A DNA stretch of 50,869 bases, taken from a virus. The DNA is taken from positions 1 through 50,869 of the IMG/VR virus record IMGVR_UViG_3300044974_000745. The stretch is one strand, 5' to 3'. Under the pieces are notes generated by a model. That model saw nothing but the letters and a program-made list of their open reading frames with translations, did no database searches and had not been told where the DNA came from. A program made the translations under genes and the position numbers. Positions 34,842 to 41,974 of this stretch are shown piece after piece. Each line of letters starts with the position of its first letter. Within the stretch, counting starts at the first letter, position 1.

Positions 34842-35596
34842 AAAAAATTTGGGAGTGGATAAAAAATAATCCAAATAGGACTATGTTTTTAGTTCCTATT
34901 TTTTTAGTTGCGGGAATATCTATTTCACACGTTGTTTCTTGGTATGATATTGCAAACCCTTTTAGTTGGGCAGTTTATTTGTCAATAGCTATTGAGATTG
35001 GTGCTATGACCGCTTTGGTTGCTGCGACTAATAAAATTAAAGGTGGTGTTTGGTTTATGTTTGGACTCATAACATTAATTCAAATGATAGGTAATGTCTT
35101 TTTCTCGTATAAAGAAATTGATGCCAATAGTGATTTATTTAAATCTTGGGTTGAGTTAACAGGACCTTTATTTGAAGGTTTAGGTTCTGACCCATCAGAT
35201 ATTATATCACAGAAAAGATGGTTAGCATTTTTAGAAGGTGGATTACTTCCAATCATTTCCTTAACATCGTTACATTTTTTCACAAAATATGAAAGTAGTG
35301 AAAAAGAAGTAGAAGTTAAAATTAAAAAGGATGAGAGTCATATTGAAGATGTTAAATTAAAAATACGACAAGACGAACAACAACAAGTAGAAATTGTTCA
35401 TCTCTTCCAAGAAGAAGTAAGTAACCAAGTACCCACCAAGTACCCACCAAGTACCCACCAAGTAACCGACCAAGTAACCGACCAAGTAACTGTACATGAT
35501 GAGGTAACAGAAACTTTTGATATTGACGAATCTAATATACAGGAAGAAAAAAACGAAAACGATAAAAAAAGAATAGTGTATTCTAAAACTGTTTAA
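34838..35596 (+). CDS. Multi-span membrane protein with repeat-encoded cytoplasmic tail (252 aa)
   Basis: About four membrane helices (near residues 15-33, 44-65, 70-90 and 133-150) are followed by a soluble C-terminal tail of ~100 residues. The tail contains Lys/Glu/Gln-rich helices and a segment (NQVPTKYPPSTHQVTDQVTD) encoded by tandem DNA repeats of 11 and then 12 bases. I do not recognise the family. It sits in a membrane and lysis block, so an envelope role such as holin, anti-holin or superinfection exclusion is possible, none of which is shown. Confidence 0.6.
   Translation: MKKIWEWIKNNPNRTMFLVPIFLVAGISISHVVSWYDIANPFSWAVYLSIAIEIGAMTALVAATNKIKGGVWFMFGLITLIQMIGNVFFSYKEIDANSDLFKSWVELTGPLFEGLGSDPSDIISQKRWLAFLEGGLLPIISLTSLHFFTKYESSEKEVEVKIKKDESHIEDVKLKIRQDEQQQVEIVHLFQEEVSNQVPTKYPPSTHQVTDQVTDQVTVHDEVTETFDIDESNIQEEKNENDKKRIVYSKTV
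35424..35488 (+). repeat. Helically phased direct repeats (ACCAAGTA, six copies)
   Basis: Exact ACCAAGTA octamers start at 35424, 35435, 35446, 35457, 35469 and 35481, spaced 11, 11, 11, 12 and 12 bases. The spacing is close to one DNA helical turn, as in iterons or arrays of protein-binding sites. Because 11 is not a multiple of three, the copies are read in different frames in the overlapping gene, so the conservation is in DNA rather than protein. Confidence 0.85.
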
Positions 35597-35609
35597 TTTT
35601 TAATGGTTG

Positions 35610-36206
35610 ATGAATGAAATCATTAAATATGGTAAATTTAAACCGACAGGTAAACAAAAAAAGAAAAGTCAAATAATTCTTGTTCATACTGGAAGACCCA
35701 TTGAATCTTACTTACTAGGTTTAAAGTATAGATTCAATGGGAAGTATCAAAAAATCCCAAATTATATAATCGGTAGAGATGGTAAAATATTAGAATTATT
35801 ATCTAATACTGAGTATTCTAATATTTTTAATTCATCGGATATAAACCGTAATTCAATAGTCATATCATTAGAAAATTTAGGTTGGTTACATAAAGAACCT
35901 TTAAATGATTATTACGTTAACTGGATTGGAGATATTTATAAAGGAGATGTATTCGAAAGAAAGTGGAGAGATTATTTTTTTTGGCAACCGTATACAACAA
36001 TACAAGTAGAAAATACTGCAAAACTTTGTAAGATGTTGTTTAATGAAGTACCAATTGAAAATAATGTTTTGGGTCATAACACCAAAATAAGTGGGGTTGA
36101 GAAGTACAGAGGAATAGTGAGTAGGAGTAATTTCGGAATTGAATTCACAGATGTGAGTCCAGCATTTAACTTTGAGATATTTTTAAAAAACATAGAAAAT
36201 GAATAA
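35610..36206 (+). CDS. N-acetylmuramoyl-L-alanine amidase-like endolysin
   Basis: I choose the ATG at 35610 (MNEIIKYGKF) over the TTG one codon upstream. The 198 residues follow the amidase_2/PGRP layout: IILVHTGRP with a zinc-binding His, PNYIIGRDGKILEL, IVISLENLGW, the helix TIQVENTAKLCKMLFNE, and VLGHNTKISG with the second His. The third ligand, usually Cys or Asp in a DPG-like turn, is probably Asp in FTDVSPAF. The enzyme would cut the amide bond between MurNAc and the peptide. No signal peptide is seen, so it would need a holin or another route, unlike the transglycosylase at 27995. Overlaps the next gene by 8 bases. Confidence 0.75.
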   Translation: MNEIIKYGKFKPTGKQKKKSQIILVHTGRPIESYLLGLKYRFNGKYQKIPNYIIGRDGKILELLSNTEYSNIFNSSDINRNSIVISLENLGWLHKEPLNDYYVNWIGDIYKGDVFERKWRDYFFWQPYTTIQVENTAKLCKMLFNEVPIENNVLGHNTKISGVEKYRGIVSRSNFGIEFTDVSPAFNFEIFLKNIENE

Positions 36207-36804
36207 CAAACATGATGAAATAAAAAATTTATTGAAGGCTTCAAGAGACATGTTTTCTAAGCCAATAAATGAAGAACAAGTAAAAAATATTAGACAAAAA
36301 TATTCATTACTTACTGAAGAAGAATATGAGACCGGTGCTTCTGTTGTTGATAAAATAAACATTACAAAATCTGTTGATGACAGAATAGATGATGATGTTA
36401 AATCAAAAAAAGACAAAACTCAAGGTTACAGAATTTCTGGCGGTATTTTAGTTTTACACGGTAAAGAACAATCTGAGTTAGAGTTAACTACAGATGAAAA
36501 AAATGCGTTCCAAGAAACAATGGATGAGTTTGTCGCTGAAGTATCTGATTTAGTAGATTTCAATAAACTAAATGTTTATACAAATAATGTTGAATGGTCG
36601 GGTAAAATAATTGATTTTGACATTGATTTCTTCTTCTCAATAGGTGAAGAAAATGGTATGTATATTAATGGAGAAATGATTAAAACTGACGAATCGTTTT
36701 TAGAATTACTTACTAAATTAAAAACTTTTTATCAGAAGTTTAAATCTAAATGGGCTAAGGTATTAGCATCAAGGAAAAAAACTAAAAAAGAAGATGAAGA
36801 ATAA
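36199..36804 (+). CDS. Hypothetical soluble protein (201 aa)
   Basis: It overlaps the amidase by 8 bases and the next membrane gene by 11. The protein is acidic and helical at both ends; a central part (YRISGGILVLHGKEQSELEL) could be a small beta unit, and the end is Lys-rich (ASRKKTKKEDEE). No known domain, Cys site or membrane segment. The tight overlaps place it in the lysis and envelope operon. Confidence 0.6.
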   Translation: MNNKHDEIKNLLKASRDMFSKPINEEQVKNIRQKYSLLTEEEYETGASVVDKINITKSVDDRIDDDVKSKKDKTQGYRISGGILVLHGKEQSELELTTDEKNAFQETMDEFVAEVSDLVDFNKLNVYTNNVEWSGKIIDFDIDFFFSIGEENGMYINGEMIKTDESFLELLTKLKTFYQKFKSKWAKVLASRKKTKKEDEE

Positions 36805-37135
36805 TAGTATAGTTAGTATTTTATTTTTAATCATAATTGGATTGTTTGTATATGATATCATTACAACAAATAAAATAAAAACTGATGTTGAAAAATATCA
36901 AACTTCAATAGATAGTATCCAAACAAAAATTGACTCAGTATCATTACTTAACAAAGAATTGGATAATAAATTAGCAGAGCTTGATACAAATATCACAGAA
37001 ATTACTCAAGAAATTGAATTGGTTGATAACAACATAAACGTTATAAAAAACAAAACAAATGAAAAAGTTGATATTGTTGACCATTATGACAACGCTGAGC
37101 TTAATCAGTTTTTCACAGGTAGATACGGGAATTAA
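36794..37135 (+). CDS. Membrane-anchored coiled-coil protein, spanin-like (113 aa)
   Basis: An N-terminal membrane helix (SIVSILFLIIIGLFVYDII) is followed by about 80 residues of heptad-like coiled coil. The layout is that of an inner-membrane spanin (Rz), which connects inner and outer membranes in the last step of lysis. Its final 77 bases contain, in another frame, the start and signal peptide of the next gene, as Rz1 genes do in Rz. Assignment is by topology and overlap, since spanins are not conserved in sequence. Confidence 0.6.
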   Translation: MKNNSIVSILFLIIIGLFVYDIITTNKIKTDVEKYQTSIDSIQTKIDSVSLLNKELDNKLAELDTNITEITQEIELVDNNINVIKNKTNEKVDIVDHYDNAELNQFFTGRYGN

Positions 37136-37481
37136 AGACACTACAAAAGTTATTATCAGTTCTCAAGTTGCCAGAAAGATTGCTAAAGATTTAGTTAGAC
37201 TGGATGGATGTGTTCAAGAAAACCAAGAATTGTATTCTAAAATATCATTGGTTGAAGATAGAGAAAAACAAAAAGATGGTAAGATTGAAATTTTAACTGA
37301 AAAAGATAAAAACAATCAAATAATTATTGGTGAAAAAGACAAACAAATTGGGTTGTATGTTAATATGACTGAAGATTTACAAAATGAGATTAAAACCACA
37401 AATGATAAATTTGTATGGTGGAGACGAGGAACAATCGCCAGTGGTGGTGTTATAATTTTACTTTTAATCTTTGCATTATAA
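37059..37481 (+). CDS. Exported coiled-coil protein with C-terminal anchor, spanin-like (140 aa)
   Basis: The N-terminus (MKKLILLTIMTTLSLISFS) is a clear signal peptide encoded inside the end of the previous gene. A coiled-coil region follows (about 45-105), and residues about 124-140 (GTIASGGVIILLLIFAL) are a C-terminal membrane anchor preceded by WWRR. There is no lipobox Cys at the signal cleavage site, so it is not a standard outer-membrane spanin; the combination of signal and C-terminal anchor is more like a single-protein bridge. It overlaps the following gene by one base (TAATG). Lysis function is inferred. Confidence 0.6.
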   Translation: MKKLILLTIMTTLSLISFSQVDTGIKDTTKVIISSQVARKIAKDLVRLDGCVQENQELYSKISLVEDREKQKDGKIEILTEKDKNNQIIIGEKDKQIGLYVNMTEDLQNEIKTTNDKFVWWRRGTIASGGVIILLLIFAL

Positions 37482-37726
37482 TGGCATTTACTGATAGTGA
37501 TAAAAAACAAATAGAGACCATTGTCCGTAAAGAAATTAAAGATTTTATGGGTAGTAATACCATAAAACAATTTGAAGATAAACTTTTAGATATGGTTGCT
37601 AAAGAAATTAAAAAAGGTAAATTAGAGGGGGATGTTAAAGATATTGTGGTAAGGATTTTTAGAGAGTTTTACAATTTTATGTGGACTCAAAGAGGATATT
37701 GGGAACCAAGAATTAAAAACGCGTAA
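37481..37726 (+). CDS. Small basic/helical protein (81 aa)
   Basis: I start it at the ATG overlapping the previous stop (MAFTDSDKKQIETIVRKEIK) and not at the longer upstream frame, which would overlap the spanin-like gene by 67 bases. It is helical and charged, with a conserved-looking end (FMWTQRGYWEPRIKNA). Family unknown. It is followed two bases later by the gene for a probable virion protein, so it may be a head or packaging accessory, but nothing in the sequence decides this. Confidence 0.6.
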   Translation: MAFTDSDKKQIETIVRKEIKDFMGSNTIKQFEDKLLDMVAKEIKKGKLEGDVKDIVVRIFREFYNFMWTQRGYWEPRIKNA

Positions 37727-37728
37727 GT

Positions 37729-38685
37729 ATGAAATTAAAAGAAAATTTAACCGATGATTTTAAACAAAAAGTTGGTAGTTATATTATGGGACAAAAAGAA
37801 ATATCATCAAATCCTGAAGGTTCTATAACTGGTTTTCAAACGATAAATAAACTGAATAATGAATTAACAGAAAAAAAAATGAAAAACAAACCAATTAACA
37901 AGGGGTTTAAAAAAAGTAATGTTACTGATTTAGTTGGTAAAGGTAAAATGGATTTACCGATTGGTAAATTATATTCATTTGGTAAATCTCAGACTAATGA
38001 AGATAAAAGGGCTAAAGAACAATTTAAATTAGATTTAAAGAACGACCCTGATTTCCAAGATGTTAAAAAAGATTCTGGAGAATTCGGAACTCCAAATGTA
38101 TCACTTAACGACCCATTTATTAAAAAGAAAAAATATAAACATATCCCTAAAATTGAAGAATTAGATGAGGGATGGTCTGAAAAATATAAAAAAAGTATAG
38201 ATTGTAAAAACCCAAAAGGATTTTCACAGAAAGCACATTGTGAAGGAAGAAAAAAGAAAGGAGAACAAAGTGAAGCTACGGGTAGTGGTTCTGCTGGAGG
38301 TTTTATGGCACCTGTAGGATTTGACCCTAATAGTGATTTTGTAAAAAGAAGTTTTTCAGAAAAACCTAAAAAGGTTGAAACAAAAGAAGCGACAGGTACT
38401 GGGTCATCAGGTTCATATGAAACTACTGGAGCTTGGGCTAAATCTACAAAGAAAAAAGATTGGAGAGGTGCCTCTAAAACACAGATACCTGGTGGTAAAT
38501 TTGTTCAGGTTAAGAAAAAATGTAAAAAGTTTCCATATTGTAATCAAGGTGATATCAACGCATTGAACATTTGGGAAAATGAAACTTTAAAAAAAGTTAT
38601 ATCTAATGTGAGTCAAAAATACAATATAAGTGAAAATGTTGTAAAAAATATTATAGCTTACGAATATGATTTGATTAAAAGATAA
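37729..38685 (+). CDS. Probable virion/prohead-associated protein with CNPKGFS motif (318 aa)
   Basis: A Lys-rich, low-hydrophobicity protein with two recognisable features. First, KKSIDCKNPKGFSQKAHCEG (about 156-175) is a Cys/His motif that recurs in structural or core proteins of T4-like and jumbo phages. Second, two copies of an EATGxGSxG unit (near 183 and 222) are followed by aromatic segments, as seen in phage linker or processing regions. Another Cys cluster (KKCKKFPYC) lies near 265. The C-terminus is a helix. It precedes the acidic protein at 38713, separated by a TATTTATA element. Head or core location is inferred. Confidence 0.55.
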   Translation: MKLKENLTDDFKQKVGSYIMGQKEISSNPEGSITGFQTINKLNNELTEKKMKNKPINKGFKKSNVTDLVGKGKMDLPIGKLYSFGKSQTNEDKRAKEQFKLDLKNDPDFQDVKKDSGEFGTPNVSLNDPFIKKKKYKHIPKIEELDEGWSEKYKKSIDCKNPKGFSQKAHCEGRKKKGEQSEATGSGSAGGFMAPVGFDPNSDFVKRSFSEKPKKVETKEATGTGSSGSYETTGAWAKSTKKKDWRGASKTQIPGGKFVQVKKKCKKFPYCNQGDINALNIWENETLKKVISNVSQKYNISENVVKNIIAYEYDLIKR

Positions 38686-38694
38686 AATAATAGA

Positions 38695-38702
38695 TATTTA
38701 TA
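38695..38702 (+). promoter_or_regulatory. Candidate phage promoter element (GATATTTATAAAG)
   Basis: An exact TATTTATA within GATATTTATAAAGAAAAAA, identical over 19 bases to the copy before the gene at 46359. It ends 10 bases before the ATG at 38713. The long identity between two unlinked leaders is the best evidence for this promoter class. Confidence 0.55.
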
Positions 38703-38712
38703 AAGAAAAAAA

Positions 38713-40251
38713 ATGAAAAACTCTAAAGACAAATACATCAACTCATTAGTTTCAAAATTAATTAACGAAACTTTAAATGGTAAGGCGGACAGTTTAGTAT
38801 CAAAAATTAAATCAAGTATGGAAGAAGAGATGGGTGGTATGGAAGATTCACATCCTCGTTTTGGTAATCTTAACTTTTCTGACTACACAAGTGATGAGAT
38901 TAAAAGTATGTTAAGAAAACCAATGATTGAACCAACAGATATTACAGTTGACGATGACGAAGGGTATGATGATGAAGACGATATGATGTATGTACCAAAA
39001 AGAAGAAAAACTAGTTTTGAAGATGAAGAAGAAGAAGAATATGATTCTTATGAAAATATGTATGAAGAATTAGAAGAAGGTATGAGTATGGCATGTGAGT
39101 CATGTGGTGGAAATTTATCTGAAGGTGAATGTACTGAATGTGGATGGTCTAAAGACTCAATGGAAGAAGAATATAGTAAAGAAACTAAATTCAGACCTGC
39201 AGGGTCTTCATTTGACTATGTTCAAGAAGAAGATATGGAAGATGAAGAGGGTATAGACCAAGATATGTCTTCAGCTTATGAAGAAAGAGTATCAAGATTT
39301 TGTGACACTGAAGGTGAAGATTATAATGAAGAATCTTGTAACTACTTGAAGAATGATTTCTTAACTGAAGAAATGAAAGAAGCTCTTCATGGTAAACAAA
39401 GAAAATTGGATAAGAACAAAAATAATAAGATTGATTCTGAAGATTTCAAAATGATGAGAAAAGGCAAGAAAGAAACAAAAGAAAGTAGTAAACCTGACTT
39501 CTTAGATTTAGATAAAGATGGTAATAAAAAAGAATCTATGAAGTCGGCGGCTAAAGATGTTAAATCAAAGGTTGCGGAATCATTACAGTTAACTGAAGAT
39601 GAGTTAGTGTCTTTAATTGAAAAAATCATTAAAGAAGATAAAAAAACAAATTTTAAAAAATCTAACACAAAAGGTTTGGATGTTTATCAAAAGGCTCATA
39701 CAGGTTCTGGTAAAGAAAATAATGAATATTTGAAATCTGTTACTAAAAAAATGAAAGAATATCTAAAAGACGGTTCTAAAGGTCAATACGATACAAATCC
39801 TGAAATATTCCCTAAAGGTAATGGAGAATTGGCTAAAATGTCTAAAAAGGCTTATCATGTCTCTAAAGACGGTGAAGAATTTTTAGATGATTATATGAGA
39901 CCTGGTATGGAGAATCTTGATTATGATGAGGTACATCCTAACGAAGATTGGATGAAAGATAATATTGAGGGGTCATCAAGAACAGGTAATAATCCTAGTT
40001 GGGGAAATGCTGAAGAAACAGATTTAGGTGCAAAACTTAATAAAAAACGAAAAGAAAATAAATTTGCTAAAGCTAGAAGAATGGCTGCAAATAAATCAGC
40101 TCAACCTGTTGTTAGTGATAAACCAGGTCAAGAGTCAGGAAAGGGGTTAAATATTAAACTTGAATCGACTGAAAACAAAAAAAATGAATTGTTATCTGAA
40201 GAGTTTAACAGAATGAAAAATTTGATGGGTTACGACAGAAAAACCCAATAA
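38713..40251 (+). CDS. Acidic internal virion/scaffold-like protein with EF-hand loops (512 aa)
   Basis: The protein is highly charged and mostly unstructured or helical, as in prohead core or scaffold proteins. Residues 60-125 are a long Asp/Glu tract. A zinc-ribbon-like site follows (CESCGGNLSEGECTECGW, about 128-145). Two EF-hand-like calcium loops come next: LDKNKNNKIDSEDFKMMRKG (about 233-252) and FLDLDKDGNKKE (about 263-274). The segment LTEDELVSLIEKIIKED and the end FNRMKNLMGYDRK resemble pieces seen in other large-phage structural proteins. It has its own TATTTATA leader and ends just before an intrinsic terminator. Virion or core role is inferred; family not named. Confidence 0.6.
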   Translation: MKNSKDKYINSLVSKLINETLNGKADSLVSKIKSSMEEEMGGMEDSHPRFGNLNFSDYTSDEIKSMLRKPMIEPTDITVDDDEGYDDEDDMMYVPKRRKTSFEDEEEEEYDSYENMYEELEEGMSMACESCGGNLSEGECTECGWSKDSMEEEYSKETKFRPAGSSFDYVQEEDMEDEEGIDQDMSSAYEERVSRFCDTEGEDYNEESCNYLKNDFLTEEMKEALHGKQRKLDKNKNNKIDSEDFKMMRKGKKETKESSKPDFLDLDKDGNKKESMKSAAKDVKSKVAESLQLTEDELVSLIEKIIKEDKKTNFKKSNTKGLDVYQKAHTGSGKENNEYLKSVTKKMKEYLKDGSKGQYDTNPEIFPKGNGELAKMSKKAYHVSKDGEEFLDDYMRPGMENLDYDEVHPNEDWMKDNIEGSSRTGNNPSWGNAEETDLGAKLNKKRKENKFAKARRMAANKSAQPVVSDKPGQESGKGLNIKLESTENKKNELLSEEFNRMKNLMGYDRKTQ

Positions 40252-40276
40252 TTTACAAATTCATAAAATAAATTAT

Positions 40277-40310
40277 AATTCTCCATAGGACATCTTATGG
40301 AGAATTTTTT
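40277..40310 (+). terminator. Intrinsic terminator that contains the next start codon
   Basis: A perfect 11-bp stem (AATTCTCCATA, 40277-40287, with TATGGAGAATT, 40296-40306) has an 8-base loop and runs into a T-run. It terminates transcripts from the 512-residue gene. The right arm contains the ATG (40297) of the next gene. Confidence 0.75.
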
Positions 40311-40770
40311 TAATTATATAACCCAACCCGTTAAACCTGAAGACGTTGAAAAATGGTTTAAGGGTAATAACATCTTAAACGAAAAATTGGAATTATTTTC
40401 TGATTTTTCACATTCTTTAAATTTATTGATAGTTGAGACATATTTGGGTCAACAGGATTCTCCAAATGAAACAAAAATCCTAATGTCGGATGATGATAAT
40501 AGTAAACATTTTGAATGGTGTTGGGATAAAACAGTTAATAATTTTCTTAAAGAAGATTTAAATTTTAAAAACAGAGGAGAGCACTTTGATTATTTCAAGT
40601 CATTCTTTGATGAAATCTTTTATACTCAAAAAGACGAAAAGATAAGAAAATCAATTACTAATTTCTTTACAGATTTATTTGATATAAATAAACCATTCAC
40701 AAAATCTGATTTGGATATGGTCTTAACAATTTATAAAATTTTAGATAAACATTTAAGTAAAAAATCTTGA
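40297..40770 (+). CDS. Hypothetical acidic protein (157 aa)
   Basis: This is the only reasonable ATG for the frame and it lies inside the right arm of a terminator hairpin, so translation needs transcripts that do not fold that hairpin. The protein starts MENFFNYITQPVKPEDVEKW and is rich in Asp, Phe and Lys, with helical segments and two Trp near residue 70 (FEWCWDK). No known domain, metal site or membrane segment. Function unknown. Confidence 0.65.
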   Translation: MENFFNYITQPVKPEDVEKWFKGNNILNEKLELFSDFSHSLNLLIVETYLGQQDSPNETKILMSDDDNSKHFEWCWDKTVNNFLKEDLNFKNRGEHFDYFKSFFDEIFYTQKDEKIRKSITNFFTDLFDINKPFTKSDLDMVLTIYKILDKHLSKKS

Positions 40771-40838
40771 TTTTTATTTACTACGGATTAAAAAAACTTA
40801 CAATTATATTGTTACAATAAACATAAATTTTTATTATA

Positions 40839-41021
40839 ATGGAAACGTTAGAACAAATCAAAACATTGACCGAAGAACTTTCAGTAGACGCTACAAAATT
40901 CTTCAAAGGAAATAAAAGTGCAGGGACTAGAGCGAGAAAAATTGCTCAAGACCTAAAGTCACTTTTACAAACTTTGAGAAATGAAATTTTGGACGAAAGG
41001 AAAAAAGATGAAAATGCTTAA
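40839..41021 (+). CDS. Histone H1-like protein (Hc1-type, Bacteroidetes)
   Basis: The 60 residues match the N-terminal conserved helix pair of the H1-like DNA-binding proteins of Bacteroidetes: SVDATKFFKGNKSAGTRARK followed by IAQDLKSLLQTLRNEILDE, where the host proteins have a NKAAGTRARKxSLELEKxLKEFR pattern. Host members are similar in size. This small protein could coat phage or host DNA, or copy a host nucleoid protein to alter transcription. It overlaps the next small membrane gene by 14 bases. The family call rests on a distinctive motif and is fairly secure. Confidence 0.75.
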   Translation: METLEQIKTLTEELSVDATKFFKGNKSAGTRARKIAQDLKSLLQTLRNEILDERKKDENA

Positions 41022-41199
41022 TATAGATAATATTTTTATATTCGTCTTTATTTTTTCAACACTGTATGTTATACGGACAGGGTTTAAATTTATAAGAGCC
41101 CTATTACAAAATCCACCATCAAAATTGGTGATTAGTAGTAGGGAACTTATATTTTTTGGTATATTTCTATCATACATTATTACATATTTAATTAACTAA
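41008..41199 (+). CDS. Small two-span membrane protein (63 aa)
   Basis: The ATG at 41008 (MKMLNIDNIFIFVF) is preferred to the frame start at 40981, which would overlap the H1-like gene by 41 bases. ATG 41014 is also possible. Two membrane helices (about 7-24 and 45-61) flank a short basic loop (RALLQNPPSKLVISSRE). Size and topology fit a holin or other small phage membrane protein, but no lysis enzyme is adjacent. Next ATG follows after one base. Confidence 0.55.
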   Translation: MKMLNIDNIFIFVFIFSTLYVIRTGFKFIRALLQNPPSKLVISSRELIFFGIFLSYIITYLIN

Positions 41200-41200
41200 T

Positions 41201-41626
41201 ATGAGTTTATTTAAAGAATTTTCGCAACTATTACCATATCTACAGTCAGTAAGAAAACTTGAAAAATATTTGAGTTTTGATGTACAATTTCCAAAAACAT
41301 GGAAAATACTAAAAAAGTATGTTAACGAAGAAAAAGTATTACAACAAGAAAGTAAAAACACTGAAGAAAGATTGTTTTCATTTATTAGTGAAATAAATGA
41401 AGATGTTGTTAATCTAACTATTGATAATATCAAAAATATTATTTCTTACAATTTAGAACTTGAAATGAAAGAAAAATTGTTTGATGATAAAGTTAATGAA
41501 TTAAAAAATATTTTTGAAAAACAGAATTTAAATTCATTGAAAAATTTACAGTTCCAAATCCCAAAAAATAAAATTAAACTTAGTGATGATGAAGAACCAA
41601 TCCAATCTGAAGTGGTATCAGAGTGA
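41201..41626 (+). CDS. Hypothetical helical protein (141 aa)
   Basis: A charged, helix-rich protein beginning MSLFKEFSQLLPYLQSVRKL with a probable coiled coil in the second half (MKEKLFDDKVNELKNIFEKQ) and an acidic end. No known domain or membrane segment. It begins one base after the membrane protein and its end overlaps the next small gene by 44 bases in another frame. Confidence 0.6.
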   Translation: MSLFKEFSQLLPYLQSVRKLEKYLSFDVQFPKTWKILKKYVNEEKVLQQESKNTEERLFSFISEINEDVVNLTIDNIKNIISYNLELEMKEKLFDDKVNELKNIFEKQNLNSLKNLQFQIPKNKIKLSDDEEPIQSEVVSE

Positions 41627-41771
41627 ACTTAACAAAGACAAAAAAGAGTTAGATAAACAAAAATTAAAGTTTATCAATGAGATTAAAAAACTCAAAAAAG
41701 ACGATATCGTCCCTAAGGCAGATAAAAAAATAAGTATATGGCGGAGAATACTCAAGGTGTTAGCAATTTAG
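41583..41771 (+). CDS. Small basic coiled-coil protein (about 60 aa)
   Basis: The frame opens at ATG 41583 with further ATGs at 41586 and 41589; the true start is uncertain, and a start inside the 44-base overlap is unavoidable unless a non-ATG codon is used. The protein is a Lys-rich helix (SELNKDKKELDKQKLKFINE) ending in an aromatic/basic amphipathic segment (ISIWRRILKVLAI) that could touch a membrane. Function unknown. It overlaps the next gene by 34 bases. Confidence 0.5.
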   Translation: MMMKNQSNLKWYQSELNKDKKELDKQKLKFINEIKKLKKDDIVPKADKKISIWRRILKVLAI

Positions 41772-41974
41772 TTGAAAAAATGGCATTATTTACGGACGCT
41801 ATTGATGATATGTTCCCAAATGGTAAAAAAATCGTTTTGATAGAACTATCAAATCATGATTTTACTGCAACAAAATTAAATTTTGGTAATAATGATTTTG
41901 ATACAAATCAATTTAGAGTTGATATATCAGGACTTGAATTTGTGTTTATTCGGGATGGGTTGTTGAATGTCTAA
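41738..41974 (+). CDS. Hypothetical small protein (78 aa)
   Basis: It starts MAENTQGVSNLVEKMALFTD with a helix and continues as a beta-prone small domain (KKIVLIELSNHDFTATKLNF). No known family. Its 3' end overlaps the convergent minus-strand gene by 29 bases, so the two transcripts are antisense to each other at their ends. Confidence 0.55.
   Translation: MAENTQGVSNLVEKMALFTDAIDDMFPNGKKIVLIELSNHDFTATKLNFGNNDFDTNQFRVDISGLEFVFIRDGLLNV

Noticed and set aside
35424-35488. CRISPR array
   Set aside because: Repeat units are only 8 bases with 3-4 base gaps, too short for repeats and spacers, and the region is coding.
37415-37480. N-terminal extension of the 81-residue protein
   Set aside because: The longer frame overlaps the spanin-like membrane anchor and reads as unlikely sequence; the ATG at 37481 gives the TAATG coupling common in this genome.
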